A DNA stretch of 64,000 nt from assembly GCF_002776525.5 (NCBI RefSeq), contig NC_045435.1:119817836-119881835 (forward strand), given 5' to 3'. Positions 1 through 12,995 of the stretch are shown piece by piece. Source of the DNA: Piliocolobus tephrosceles. Taxonomy: Eukaryota > Chordata > Mammalia > Primates > Cercopithecidae. Both the position numbers and the translations under genes were made by a program. Numbering within the stretch: position 1 is the stretch's first letter; every line of letters begins with the position of its first letter. A model generated the notes under the pieces. That model saw only the letters and a list, made by a program, of their open reading frames with translations. It was not told where the DNA came from and ran no database searches.

Positions 1-52
1 TTGAAGGCTAGCAAAACTGGGGAAAACGGTTTTCTAATTCCTTCTGTTTGTG

Positions 53-185
53 CTTCTTCTTCTTCTTCTTCTTCTTTTCTTCTTCTTCTTCTTCTTCTTC
101 TTCTTCTTCTTCTTCTTCTTCTTNNNNNNNNNNTTCTTCTTCTTCTTCTTCTTCTTCTTCTTCTTCTTCTTCTTCTTCTTTTTTT
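53..185. repeat. (CTT)n microsatellite with an assembly gap
   Basis: Near-perfect CTT repeats interrupted by ten N at 124-133. The N run marks an unresolved repeat length, so the true allele size is unknown. Poly-leucine and poly-glutamate frames across it are artefacts. Confidence 0.95.
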
Positions 186-254
186 AAAGGATTTACTTTT
201 ATCAAGCTGTCTTGAATATAGGTGCCATTAGTCCCAGGATGTAGAGTAAAGAGT

Positions 255-328
255 GTGGGGAAGAGGAAACGGAAAGGAGAGGAAGGGGAAAGGAAAAGAG
301 GGAAAGGAAAGAGAGAGGAGAGAAGGGC
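255..328. repeat. GA-rich low-complexity tract
   Basis: Almost pure purine on the + strand (GGAAAGGAGAGGAAGGGGAA and similar), followed by a T run at 330-343. Possibly a degenerate simple repeat. Confidence 0.7.
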
Positions 329-763
329 CTTTTTTTTTTTTTTAAACAAAACAAAACTTAGAATCCCTTTTATAACATAGCTATTGGGCTTAGGCTGGTT
401 TTCAGGTTAGATTTTTAAAAGTAAGTTGTGTGGTATGTCTATTTCTAGAGTTGGAGAAATAGGAGTGAAGAGGATTTATTCATGAATGCATGTTTATCTC
501 ACGAAGCTGTCAGGTGATTGTGAGATAAGAAGAAATTCAAATGATGCTTGAAATTCTTCAGTGCCCCTCTTTGTGCACTAACTACTGTTATGCTAGGCAG
601 AGTTTATGTACTGGCAACTCTCCTCATCTGATTGATTTGATGTCCAGTGACTTTGATTGTGTCTCTTCATCCAGTGAATAATTAAAATTTGATTTAGTTG
701 CCCACATTTAAACAGTAATAGATTTCAGTAAAGATTCAAGTTTCTCATTTCTCTTAAAAAAGA

Positions 764-2826
764 GCAATCAGGCAAGAGAAAGAAACAAAAGGTATTCAAA
801 TAGGCAGAGAGGAAGTCAAATTGTCTCTGTTTGCATACAACATGATTGTATATTTAGAAAACCCAATCGTCTCAGCCCCAAAACTCCTTAAGCTGAAAAA
901 CAACTTCAGCAATGTCCCAGGATACAAAATTAATGTGCAAAAATCACAAGCATTCCTATACACCAATAATAGACAAGCAGAGAGCCAAATCATGAGTGAA
1001 TTCCCATTCACAATTGCTACAAAGAAAATAAAATACCTAGGAATACAACTTACAAGGGACATGAAGAACGTCTTCAAGGAGAACTACAAATCATTGGTCA
1101 AGAAAATCAGAGAGGACACAAACAAATGGAAAAACATTCCATGCTCATGAACAGGAAGAATCAATATCGTGAAAATGGCCATACTGCCCAAGGTCATTTA
1201 TAGATTCAATGCTATTCCCATGAAGCTACCATTGGCCTTCTTCACAGAACTAGAAAAAACTACTTTAAATTTTATATGGAACCAAAAAAGAGCCTTTATA
1301 GCCAAGACAATCCTAAGCAAAAAGACCTCATGCTACCTGACTTCAAACTAGAGGTCTCAAAGCTGGAGACCTCATGCTACCTGACTTCAAACTACACTAT
1401 AAGGCTACAGTAATCAAAAAAGCATGGTACTGGTACCAAAACAGATATATAGACCAATGGAATAGAACAGAGGCCTCAGAAATAACACCACACACCTACA
1501 ACCATCTGATCTTTGAAAAACCTTACAGAAACAAACAATGGGGAAATCATTCCCTATTTAATAAATGGTGCTGGGAAAACTGGCTAGCCTTATTCAGAAT
1601 ATAGAAACTGAACCCTTTTCTTACACCTTATACAAAAATTAACTCAAAATGGATTAAAGTCTTAAATGTAAATCCTAAAACAATAAAAACCCTGGAAGAA
1701 AACCTAGGCAAAACCATACAGGACATAGGAATGGGCAAAGATATCAAGACTAAAACACCAAAAGCAATTGCAGCAAAAGCCAAAATTGACAAATGCAATC
1801 TAATTAAACTAAAAGGCTTCTGCACAGCAAAAGAAAATATCAGAGTGAACAGGCAACCTACAGAATGGGAGAAAAATTTTTCAATCTATCTATCTATCTG
1901 CCAAAGGTCTAATATGCAGAATCTACGAGGAACTTAAACAAATTTACGAGAAAGAAACCAAACAAACCTATCGAAACCTGAGTGAAGGATATGAGCAGAC
2001 ACTTCTCAAAACAAGACATTTATGTGGCCAACAAACATATGAAAAAAACCTCATCATCACTGGTCATTAGAGAAATGCATATCAAAACCATAATGAGATA
2101 CCATCCCACACTAGTTAGAATGGCAATCATTAAAAAGTCTGGAAACAACAGATGTTGGCAAGAATGTGGAGAAATAGGAATGCTTTTACATTGTTGGTGG
2201 GAGTGCAAATTAGTTCAACCATTGTAGAAGACAGTGTAGCAACTCGTCAAGGATCTAGAATCAGAAATACCATTTGACCCAGGAATCCCATTACTGAGTA
2301 TATACTCAAAGGATTATAAATCATTCTACTATAAAGACACATGCACATGTATGATTTTTGCAGCACTATTTACAATAACAAAGACTTGAAACCAATCCAA
2401 ATACCCATCAATGATAGATTGGAAAAACAAAATGTGGCACATATACAACACGGGATACTATGCAGCCATAAAACACGATGAGTTCATGTCTTTGCAAGGA
2501 CATGGAGGAAGCTGGAAACCATCATCCTTAGCAAACTAACACAGGAACAGAAAACCAAACACCGCATGTTCTCACTCATAAGTGGGAGTTGAACAATTGG
2601 AACACACGGACACAGGGAGAGGAACTTCACTCATTGTGGCCTGTCGGAGGGTGAGGGGAAAGGGGAGGTAGAGCATTAGGGTGAATAACTCATGCATGTG
2701 GGGCTTAAAATTTAGATGATGGGTTGATAGGTGCAGCAAACCACCATGGCACATGTATACCTATGTAACAAACCTGCGTGTTCAGCACATGTATCCCAGA
2801 ACTTAAAGTGGAAACAAAAAACAAAA
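764..2826 (+). mobile_element. LINE-1, 5'-truncated, sense
   Basis: Starts within ORF2 (translated pieces such as IKYLGIQLTRDMKN and LPKVIYRFNAIPMKLP are L1 reverse-transcriptase C-terminal sequence) and runs through the 3'UTR to CCCAGAACTTAAAGTGG. The frame is broken by several stops and shifts, so it is inactive. A 44-bp tandem duplication lies at 1324-1394 and a CTAT run near 1885-1900. Confidence 0.9.
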
Positions 2827-2829
2827 GAA

Positions 2830-3733
2830 CATACATCATTCCTTAAGAGTAACTATAGCCTTTATGTAAAATGAGTTCTCTTTAATTCAGTGTAGTCCTT
2901 GAATTTTTTTATTGCCTTAAATACTGAGGGTGAGTTTTATTTACTATTTATTACCCATTTATTTTCTTGTGTTAGGTTCAATTCATTCGTTGATATTATT
3001 TGACTGGCCCTGTAGGCATTTTATTCTGCAAACGCTTATGACAAGGCTGATCAATTTGCAGACCAGCCAAATATCTGCAGGATGCCTACGGTTCCCCTCG
3101 TATCTCACAGGCTGCATTCTTTGGAACATTCTGTGTGCATGAAGTGAATTGATATAAGATGAGAAAATCGGCTCTGTATTTAAAACATAAAATAGATTGT
3201 TAAAGGGAAACTTTTGCTAGATGAATGCATTTTAAGAAATGTAGCCTAAATCTGTGAAAATTATTATAAAACACATAATTTTTAGAAAATAATATTTAAT
3301 AACTGAAAATAATATTTAATAACTGAACTGGCTTTTGAAAACATTTTAAGGAGGTAACATGCAAATAAAGTAGTTGAGGGAAAAATAACTGTGGCAATTC
3401 TTTAACAAAAGCTTTGTTTTGTTTTTAGTAAATATACATCTGGCTATTCAGAATTTTAAAATAGGAATGGTAAAAAATTTCTTGTAGTTCATTATTATCT
3501 TTTCATTGTTTCTTATGACACATCTCATTTTCTACCTTTATTAAAGGTACATGAATCTCTTTCATTTCCCCTGTAAAACTGTAAGCTTCTTGTGGAGAAG
3601 AGTCATGTCATTTTCATCTTCTTGTGTGTCCCACCCCAGGACTTTAATTAGTAATCTAGCACATGGTAAACACACGTAAATGTTTGAAGAAAATAAATTT
3701 CATAAAAATAAAAGATGTTTTCGTTTTTTTCAG
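2830..3733. other. WDR49: Intron sequence without recognised element
   Basis: AT-rich unique-looking sequence, including a 20-bp unit repeated twice in tandem at 3285-3324 and ending in the acceptor of the exon at 3734. Confidence 0.5.
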
Positions 3734-3903
3734 GCAAAGCACTGGCATATTGAAAACTACCTTTTCCTTCCTAAAAGAGATACCAATTTAGTGGAAAGTG
3801 AGATTCAAAAGGAAATTTCTTTATTTTCTAAGGAGGAATCTTGTTTAGACCCAACAGAACATTCTCTACTTAATAAGAGAAACAAAGATGACTCAACATA
3901 CAA
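3734..3903 (+). CDS. WDR49: WDR49 internal coding exon (first of four in the window)
   Basis: This exon follows a good acceptor (pyrimidine tract then TTTTTTTCAG at 3724-3733) and ends at a donor with CAA before GTAAGT at 3904. It is 170 nt long and open in one frame from its first base, beginning AKHWHIENYLFLP, rich in charged and polar residues and with no WD motif visible. It ends with two bases of a split codon. That phase is completed only by the single open frame of the next exon at 26061. WDR49 is a WD-repeat protein of unclear function; this part lies C-terminal to its beta-propeller repeats. I identify the gene from recalled similarity of the C-terminal peptide and from SERPINI2 lying next to it. 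Everything before 3734 is upstream intron, and earlier exons are outside the window. Confidence 0.85.
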
Positions 3904-4197
3904 GTAAGTAATTTTGAACATTAGCCAGATGTCAACTGGAGTCTAGGTAAGACATAGATAAGATTGGTCCAAACTTCCTTCTGTCCTCTGTGGAATGTAC
4001 AGTGACTACCTCAAGATTTCTCCAAAATTTGGGGTGTTGGTAGGTATGTATGGATGAGTGACTTATATTATCAAGGCCATATTTGGTTCTTATTTCTTGA
4101 CTACATTGATTCTTGATATGTGTTAAGTGCCATCTAGTCTTATATTTCTACTCCATCATCAATTTAATTGTGAAAATTGACCCCTTTCTTCAAACAC

Positions 4198-4236
4198 TGT
4201 CTGTCCGTCTGTCTATCTATCTATCTATCTATCTTA
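4198..4236. repeat. (CTGT/CTAT)n tetranucleotide microsatellite
   Basis: CTGT copies pass into five CTAT copies. It is short and may be polymorphic. Confidence 0.85.
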
Positions 4237-5961
4237 GAATGTGTATCAGATTTTACTCCTGGTTTTGATAAAGTGCACAGGGGTTTATGTGACAAAAGTT
4301 CAAAGAGCTTAACTTTGAAGTTAGACATCATTTCCTTAAGGCTTCTTGTGCCTCTATGTTGCTCAGATGTTCTTCTCTTCACATCACTCTGCTAGGTCCC
4401 ATATTTATACTCCATTTATGCCCTCATGTCAAGGAGTTTAGTTCTTTTGTTTTCTATGCTTTTGCTAAACCATGCTCTCATAACTTAACTTTCATGCTAA
4501 ATGGCTATTTTATTCTCATAGAGATAGATATCCAAGCTTATTACTTGGAGAATAATAAAAATATTTTGGTGCCTTTGATTTATTATCTGTTCCATGTAAG
4601 AAAAGAAATGGAGCTTACTCAGAGCTGACAAGAAAATAGTTCTTCTATAAAACTCCCACCATGTTTTAATTCAATGCTTTTGTAACATTCTATGTTAAAC
4701 AGGTGAAACACTGGAGAGGACTGTCTTTCCTTCTTCCCTTTAACTCACTAGTCACAGTTTTCCTTTCATTGAGGCTATAAAGCTGGGTTAGGAGGCAGGA
4801 AAAAGGTAGCATTGCTGTTCTGGAGGCTTGGCAGATGTGCACAGCATACTCTTCTTTCTGGGGATATAGTTGAGGGTTCTTTGATGACCCCACTCAGGGA
4901 CCTCTGCATTGCACATTTCCAAACTCATAAACTCTTTGGCTAGTTTCTTATGGCTCACCTCCTACAGCTCATGCCCCTTGTAATACACATCACAGTGTTT
5001 TCTATTACAGTCCTGCACATTGCCAAGCCTCCCCTCTTGCACAACTGCTGGTTTAACTTCTGCTTGGCCTATAGGAAACTCACATTTTGCAACACCAACT
5101 TTTCCACTGTTTCCCCACTGCTCCCTGCAACTCCAGGTACAGCTTTTTGCCTGTAGACTTCTTCAGATGTTAGTGAGACAAAGGTCTGCTGCGTCCCTCT
5201 CATTGTTACCCTAGAAGACTACATTAAGCTATTTGGGCTATGTGAATAGAGGCTAGAAATGAAAAAGAGAAAAGCTTTCCTCCCCTCCAATGGGAGTGGG
5301 TCACAATTCGCACATAAGACTCTCTCTGATGCAATCATCTCGTATAGTTTCTGCCTCCTTTGTTTATATCTTAGAGTGATGTTGGCTTAAGTGTCACAAG
5401 ATCAGTTTTGGAGCTACCTTCTTGGCAAAGTGACCCTGCACATAAAGAATCTAACCACCTCATGTTGGCATGTAGAAATACTTTTGTATTAAATATCTCA
5501 ATAGATTACTTTGCTTTCAAACTTTTTGAACCTCTACTGACAGATAGATAGAAGAAAAAAATTCCCCTTTAGCATTCTGTTATGCTAAATTACTTTGGTA
5601 TTTGTTCTTCCATTTCCTTGAATTATGGCTTGCAGAAATGTCAAGTGGCATTTTACATTTAGGCAGAAGGGTATTTTCAATTTAGAAATCTAGCATGAGC
5701 AATCCTGTACAATCATAGAATGCTGGGAATGGAAAGACTTTACATAGGAGAAAATGTCCCCGCCTACCTACCCTACTCAATCTTACAGATGAAGAAATAA
5801 AGTTACCTTAGGGTAACACAGATAGATCATTTTTTTTTTTTTCTCTTTCCATCACATGCATAGAAGAGTGAAGGCAAGTGTTACAGATTCCTGTTTAAGA
5901 GTATTTCAGCCAATATAATACTTTCCCATTCCTTATGACAAACTCAGTTATCCTTTAAACA

Positions 5962-6276
5962 TTTTTTTTTTTTGAGACTGTCTTGCTTTGTCGCCCGGCT
6001 GAAATGCAGTGGTGCGACCACAGCTCACTGCAGCAGCAAACTCCCTGGCTCAAGCAATCCTCCCACCTCAGCCTCCCAAGAAGCTGGGACTACAGGCGTG
6101 CCACCACACCCAGTTTGCACACACACACATGTGCACGCGCACACTTTTTCTCTGTACAGATGGGGTTTCGTCATGTTGCTCAGGCTGGTCTCGAACTCCT
6201 AGGTTCAAGTGATCCTCCCACTTCACCCTCCCAAAGTGCTGGGATTACAGATGTGAGCCATCACTCCCGTCCTAAA
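5962..6276 (-). mobile_element. Alu, antisense, with internal CA expansion
   Basis: T run, then GAGACTGTCTTGCTTTGTCG and the Alu body read in reverse, ending TGAGCCATCACTCCCGTCC. The central A-rich region carries a CA/CG dinucleotide stretch at about 6117-6143. It is an old (S or J type) copy. Confidence 0.92.
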
Positions 6277-9200
6277 CACTTTTTTAAACCAATCTTTTCC
6301 TAGATTCAAACATTGGCAATTTGAACTCTTTACTTCTTTCCTGACTTCATTTTCAGTTAATTTTGTTTTCTATTGTTCCTGGAAACTTTTTGTTATGCAA
6401 ATCAGTGCTGATATATATGGTTATTAAAAAATTTATTTTAATTTCTGGGGTACATGTGTAGGATGTACAGGTTTGTTACATAGGTAAATGTATGCCATGG
6501 AGGTTTGCTGCACCTATATACCTATAACCTGAGTATTAAACCCAGCATGCATTAGCAATTTTTCATGATGCTCTCCCTCCCCATGCCCCACCCCTGGACA
6601 AGTTCCAGTGTGTGTTGTTCCCCTTCTTGTGTCCATGTGTTTTCGTTGGTCAGCTCCCACTTTTGAGTGAGAACATGTGGTGTTTGGTTTTCTGTTCCTG
6701 AGTTAGTTTGCAGAGGATAATGGCTTCCAGCTCCATCCATGCCCCTGTAGAGGACATTATCTCATTCCTATTTGTGGCTGTATAGTATTCCATGGTGTAT
6801 ATGTACCACCATTTTCTTTATTCAGTCTATCATTGATGGGCATTTGGGTTGATTCTATTTATTGGCTATTGTGAATAGTGTGGTAATGAACATACGTGTG
6901 CTTGTATCTTTATAATAGAATGATTTAATTCCTTTGGGTATATACCCAGTAATGAGACTGCTGGGTCAAATGGTAGTTTAAATACTATTTCTGGTTCTAG
7001 GTCTTTGAGGAATCACCACACTGTCTTCCACCATGAGTGAACTAATTTACATTCCCACCAGCAGTGCAAAAGCATTTGTATCTCTCTGCAGACTCACCAA
7101 CATCTGTTGTTTCCTGACTTTTTAATAATTGCCATTCTGACTGGCATGAGATGATATCTCACTGTGGTTTTGATTTACATTTTTTTAATGATCAGTGATG
7201 TTAAGCCTTTTTTCATCTGTTTGTTGGTTGCATAAATGTCTCATTTTGAGAAGTGTCGGTTTATGTTTTTGACCGCTTTTTAATGTTTTTTTTTTTTTTT
7301 TTTCTTGTAAATTTGTTTAAGTTCCTTGTGGACTCTGAATACTAGCTCTTTGTCAGATGGATAGATTGCAAAAATTTTCACCCATTCTGTAGGTTTTCTG
7401 TTGACTCTGATGACAGTTTCTTTTGCTGTGCAGAAGCTTTATAGTTTAATATCTCATTTGTCAATTTTTACTTTAATTGCAATTACTTTTGATGTTTTCA
7501 TCATGAAATCTTTGCCTGTGCCTATGTCCTGAACTATATTGCCTAGATTTTCTTCTAGGGTTTTTATAGTTTTGGGTTTTACATTTAAATCTTTAATCCA
7601 TTTTGAGTTAATTTTTGTATAAGATGTAAAGAAGGGGTCCAGTTTCAATTTTCTGCATATGGCTATTCAGTTCTCCTAGCACCATTTATTAAATAGGAAT
7701 CCTTTCTTCATTGCTTGTTTTCATCAGGTTTGTTGAAGATTAGATGGTTGTAGATGTGTGGTCTTATTTCTTAGCTCTGTATTCTGTTCCATGGGTCTAT
7801 GTGTCTGTTTTTGTACCAGTACCAGGCTGTTTTGGTTACTGTAGCCCTGTAGTATAGTTTGAAGTTGGGCAGCATGGTGCCTCCAGCTTTTTTCTTTTTG
7901 CTTAGCATTGTTTTGGCTATGTAGGCTCTTTTTTGGTTCCATATGAGTTTTTAAATAGTTTTTTTTTTTCTAATTCTGTGAAGAATGTCAAGAGTAGTTT
8001 GATGGGAATAGCACTGAATCTATAAATAACTTTGGGCAGTATGGCCATTTTCATGATATTGATTCTTTCTGTTCATGATCATGAAAAGTTTTTCCATTGT
8101 TTGTGTCCTCTCTCATTTCCTTGAGCAATGGTTTGTAGTTCTCCTTGAAGAGCGTTCTTCACTTTCCTTGATAGCTGTATTCCTAGATATTTTATTCTCT
8201 GTAGCAATTGTGAATGGAAATCCATCTATGATTTGGCTCTCTGATTATCTGTTATTTGTGTGTAGGAGTGCTTGTGATTTTTGCACTTTGTTTTTGTATT
8301 CTGAGACTTTGCTGAAGTTGTTTATTAGCTTAAGAAGCTCTTGGGCTGAGTCGATATGGTTTTCTAGATATAGTATCATGTCATCTGCAAACAGAGTTTG
8401 ATTTCCTTTCTTCCTATTTGAACACCCTTTATTTCTTTCTCTTGCCTGATTGCCCTGGGCAGAACTTCCCATACTACACTGAATAGGAGTGGTGAGAAAG
8501 GGCATCGTTGTCTTATGCCGGTTTTCAAGGGGAATGCCTTCAGCTTTTGCCCATTCAGTATGATATTGGCTATGGGTTTGTCATAAGTGACTCTTATTAT
8601 TTTGAGATATGTACCTTCAATACCTACTTTATTGAGAGTTTTTAACATGAAGAAATGTTGAATTGTATCGCAAGCATTTTCTGTACCTATTGTGGTAATC
8701 ATGTGGTTTTTGTCCTTAGTTTTGTTTATGTGATGAATTACGTTTATTGATTTACCTACGTTGAGTCAGCCTTGAATCCTGGGGATGAAGCCAACTTGAT
8801 TGTGGTGGATACGCTTTTTGATGTGCTGCAAAATTTGTTTTGCAAGTATTTTATTGAGGATTTTTGCATTGACGTTCATCAGGGATATTGGCCTGAGGTT
8901 CTTTTTTTTGTTGTTTTGTTTCATCTTGGCCCGATTTCTGTATCAGGATGATACTGAGCTCATAAAATGAGTTAGGGAAGAGTCACTCCTTTTCAATTGT
9001 TTGTAATAGTTTCAGAAGAAATGGTACCAGCTCCTCTTTGTATCTCTGGTAGAATTAGCTGTGAATCACTCTGGTCCTGGGCTTTTTTGGTTGGTAAGCT
9101 ACTTATTACTACCTCAATTTCAGAACTCATTATTGGCCTATTCAGGGAGTCAACTTCAGTCTTGAGAGGGTGTTTGTGTCCAGGAATTTATCCATTTCTT

Positions 9201-10414
9201 CTAGATTTTTTAGTTTATTTGCATAGAGGTGTTTATAGTATTTTTTGATGGTTGTTTGTATTTCTGTGGGGCAAGTGGTGATATCCCCTTTATCTTTTTT
9301 TGTTGTGTCTATTTGATTCTTCTGTCTTTTCTTCTTTATTAACTTTACTAGCAATCTATTTTATTAATTTTTTTAAAAAAGCCAGTTTCTGAATTTGTTG
9401 ATATTTTGAAGGGTTTTTGTGTGTGTGTGTCTCTATCTCCTTCAGTTCTGCTCTGACCTTGGTTATTTCTTGTTTCTTGCTAGGTTAGGGGTTTGTTTGC
9501 TCTTGGTTCTCTAGTTCATTAATTGTGATGTTAGGATGTTGATTTGAGATCTTTCTAGCTTTTTGATATGTGCATTTAGTGCTGTAAATTTTCCTCTTAA
9601 CACTTTTTAACTGTGTCCCAGAGATTTTGGTACGTGGTCTCTTTGTTCTCATTAGTTTCAAGGAACTTCTTAATTTCTGTCTTAATTTCATTAATGACCC
9701 AGGAGTCATTCAAGGGCATGATGTTCAACTTCTGTGTAGTTGTGTGGTGTTTAGTGAGTTTCTTAATATTGAGTTCTAATTGAATTGTGCTGTGGTCTGA
9801 GAGACTGTTATGATTTCAGTTCTCTTGCATTTGCTGAGGAGTGTTTCACTTCCAATTATGTCATCAATTTTAGAGTAAGTGCCATGTGGCACCAAGAAGA
9901 ATGTATATTCTGTTGTTTTTGGGTGGAGATTTCCATAGATCTCTATCAGGTCCACTTGATCTATAGCTGAGTTTAAGCCCTGAATATCTTTTACACTTTC
10001 TGTCTCGATGATCTGTCTAATGTTGACAGTGGGGTGTTAAAGTCTCCCACTATTATTGTGTGGGAGGCTAAGTCTCTTTGTAGGACTCTAAGAACTTGTT
10101 TTATGAATCTGGGTTCTCCTGTATTGGGTGTATATATATTTAGGAGAGTTAGCTCTTCTTGTTGAATCGAACACTTTATCATTATGTAATGCCCTTCTTT
10201 GTCTTTTTTTTAAATCTTTGTTTGTTTAAAGTCTGTTCTGTCAGAAACTAGGATTGTAACCCCTGCATTTTTTCTACTTTCCATTTGCTTGGTAAAATTT
10301 CCTCCATTCCTCTATTTTGAGCCTATGTGTGTCTTGGCATGTGAGATGCACCTTTTGAATACAGCACACCAGTGGGTCTTTACTCTTTATGCAGTTTGCC
10401 ATTCTGTGTCTTTT

Positions 10415-10718
10415 TTTTTTTTTTTTTTTTTTTTTTGAGACGGAGTCTCGCTCTGTCTCCCAGGCTGGAGTGCAGTGGCCGGATCTCAGCTCACTGCAAG
10501 CTCTGCCTCCCGGGTTCCCGCCATTCTCCTGCCTCAGCCTCCCGAATAGCTGGGACTACAGGCGCCCGCCACCTCACCTGGCTAGTTTTTTGTATTTTTT
10601 AGTAGAGATGGGGTTTCACTGTGTTAGCCAGGATGGTCTCGATCTCCTGACCTCGTGATCCACCCGACTCGGCCTCCCAAAGTGCTGGGATTACAGGCTT
10701 GAGCCACCGCGCCCAGCC
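10415..10718 (-). mobile_element. AluY, antisense, cercopithecid-type, inside L1
   Basis: Complete Alu with a long T run at its left and reversed 5' end GCGCCCAGCC at its right. Target duplication CATTCTGTGTCTTTT occurs at 10400-10414 and 10719-10733. It has GGCCGGATCTCAGCTCACTG, GGCTAGTTTTTTG and GGCTTGAGCCACC, which I associate with Old World monkey AluY subfamilies. Confidence 0.95.
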
Positions 10719-12174
10719 CATTCTGTGTCTTTTAATTGGGGCATTTAGCCCATTTATATTTAAGGTTCATATTGTTAAATGCGAATTTGATTCTGTCTCC
10801 ATGATGCTGGATGGTTATTTTGCAGACTTGTTAGTGTAGTTTCTTCATAGTGTCATTGGTCTGTGTACTTCAGTGTGTTTTTGTATTGACTGATAATGGT
10901 TTTTCCTTTTCATATTCAGTGCTTCCTTCAGGAGCTCTTGCAAGGCAGGCCTGGTGGTGAAGAATTCCCTCAGCATTTGCTTGTCTGAAAACAATTTTAT
11001 TTCCCCTTTGCTTATGAAGCTTAATTTGGCTGGATATGGAATTCTGGATTGGAAATTCTTTTTTTTAAGAATGTTGAATATTGGCCCCCCAATCTTTTCT
11101 GGTTTGTAGGGTTTCTGCTGAGAGTTCTGCTGTCAGTCTGATGGGTTTCCTTTGTAAGTGACCTGGCCTTTCTCTCTGGCTTCCCTTTAATTTTTTTCCT
11201 TCATGTCAACCTTGGAAAGTCTGATGATTATGTGTCTTGGGATTGATCTTTTGATGTAGTATCTTACTGGGGTTCTCTGGATTTCTTGAATTTGAATGTT
11301 CGCCTGTCTTGCTAGGTTGAGAAAGTTCTCCTGGATGATATCCCGAAGTATGTTTTCCAACTTGTTTCCATTCTCTCCATCTCTTGCAGGTACCCCCATC
11401 AGTCATAGGTTTGTTTATATAATCTCATAGTTCTCGGAGGCTTCATTTGTTCTTTTTCATTCTTCTTTCTCTAATCTTTTCTGTCTTATTTCAATGAGAT
11501 AGTCATCAAGCTCTGAGATTCTGTCCTCCGCATGGACTATTCAGCTATTGACACTTGTGATTGCATTGTGAAGTTCTCTTGTTGTGTTTTTCAGCTCTTT
11601 CAGGTCATCTTTGTTCCTTTCTAAACTGGTTATTCTGGTTAACAGCTCCTGTAATGTTTTATTGTGTTTCTTAACTTCTTTGCATTGTGTTAGTACATAC
11701 TCTTTTACCTCAGTGAAGTTTGTTATTACCTACCTTCTAAAGCCTACTTCTGTCAATTCATCCATCTCAGCCTCAGCCCAGTTCTGTGCCCTTTCTGGAG
11801 AGGTGTTACAATCTTTTGGAGTAGAAGAGGCACCCTGGCTTTTTGAATTTTCAGCATTTGTGTGTTGATTTTTTTCTCAACTTTGTGGATTTATCTACCT
11901 TAAATCTTTGAGGCTCCTGACCTTTGGATGAGGTTTTGTGGGGTCTTTTTTGTTGATGCTGTTGTTGCTTTCTATTTGTTTTTCTTTGTAAGACCCCTCT
12001 TCTGCAGTTTGCTGGGGATCCATTCTAGACTCTATTTACCTGGGTCCCTCCTGCACCTAGAGGTATCACCAGTGGAGGCTGCAGAAGAGCAAAGATGACT
12101 GCCTGCTCTTTCTCCTGGGAGCTCCATCCCAGAGGGGCACTGACCTGACACCACTGGGAACTCTCATGTTCCCA

Positions 12175-12268
12175 GTGTCCGGTGACCCCTGTTTGGAGGT
12201 CTCACCTACTCAGAAGAGACCTGAATGAGGTGTCCGGTGACCCCTGTTTGGAGGTCTCACCTACTCAG
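12175..12268. repeat. 55-bp tandem duplication inside the L1 5'UTR
   Basis: A 39-base block starting GTGTCCGGTGACCCC occurs at 12175-12213 and again at 12230-12268. The spacing is 55 bp. Confidence 0.9.
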
Positions 12269-12995
12269 GAGGCATGGGATCAGGGACCCTCTTAACGAAG
12301 CACTCTATTTGTCCCTTGGTGGAATGGGTGTGCTGCACTGGCAGGAATTCCACCCGTTTCGACTGCCCTGATTCCTCAGAGCCAACAGAAGGAAAGACTA
12401 AGTCCGCTGAACCAGAGACCATGGCCACTCTTTCCCCCAGGGGCTCCATTCCAGGGAGATCAGAGTTCTGTCTGTAAACCCCTGACTAGAATCGCTGAAG
12501 TTCCCACAGGGAGGCCCCACCCAAAGAGGAGGGATGGATTCAGGTCCCACCTAAAGAAGCAGTTGGCCACGATCTGCCACAGCCACTGTGCTGCCCTGTG
12601 GGGAATTCCTCCCAGGCCAAACTGCCCAATCTCCCCAGCACTGGCAGGGGAAAACGGCTGATTGGAGCCACAGTGATGGTGACCGCCCCTCCCACTGGGT
12701 AGTTGCTTGTCTTAGGCAGTCTCCAGCGTGCTGCCACTGGCTGCAACCCAAGCGGTCACCAAGAATTTGCACACTTCTGTGCTTGGAACCCAAGGCCCTG
12801 GTGGTGTGGGCTCACGAGGTGATCTGATTCATGGGTTGCACAGATCCGTGGAAAAAACATGGTTTCCCTGGGGGGTAGCTCAATCACTCACCAATACATA
12901 GGTTTTGTAGTTCACAGATTCCTCTTAAAACTGGAGCTTTGCTGTCTATCAGATTAAATAGGAGTACAGCAAACTGGTCTTCTCATGTTGATTAT

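Larger units (their letters stand above)
6424..12995 (-). mobile_element. LINE-1, near full length, antisense, old, split by an AluY
   Basis: The 3' end is at the left (TTCTGGGGTACATGTGTAGG), followed by reversed ORF2 (7.4-10.4 kb), ORF1 (about 10.9-11.9 kb) and a GC-rich 5'UTR (about 11.9-13.0 kb). ORF2 survives only as fragments, for example the 108-residue reverse-transcriptase piece at 8376-8702 and an endonuclease piece at 9991-10182. The 5'UTR is not of the youngest L1PA type; an L1PB-like age is my guess. The AluY at 10415-10718 is nested in it and a 55-bp duplication lies in the 5'UTR. The right boundary is approximate. Confidence 0.88.

Noticed and set aside
1..231. Poly-leucine frame on + and poly-glutamate frame on -
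   Set aside because: Both are translations of the CTT microsatellite across an N gap.
5972..6303. Frames over 60-106 codons in several Alu copies (also 10372-10658, 48228-48537, 50653-50946, 51880-52164, 55 kb)
   Set aside because: They are the usual open frames of antisense Alu sequence, with no exon signals.
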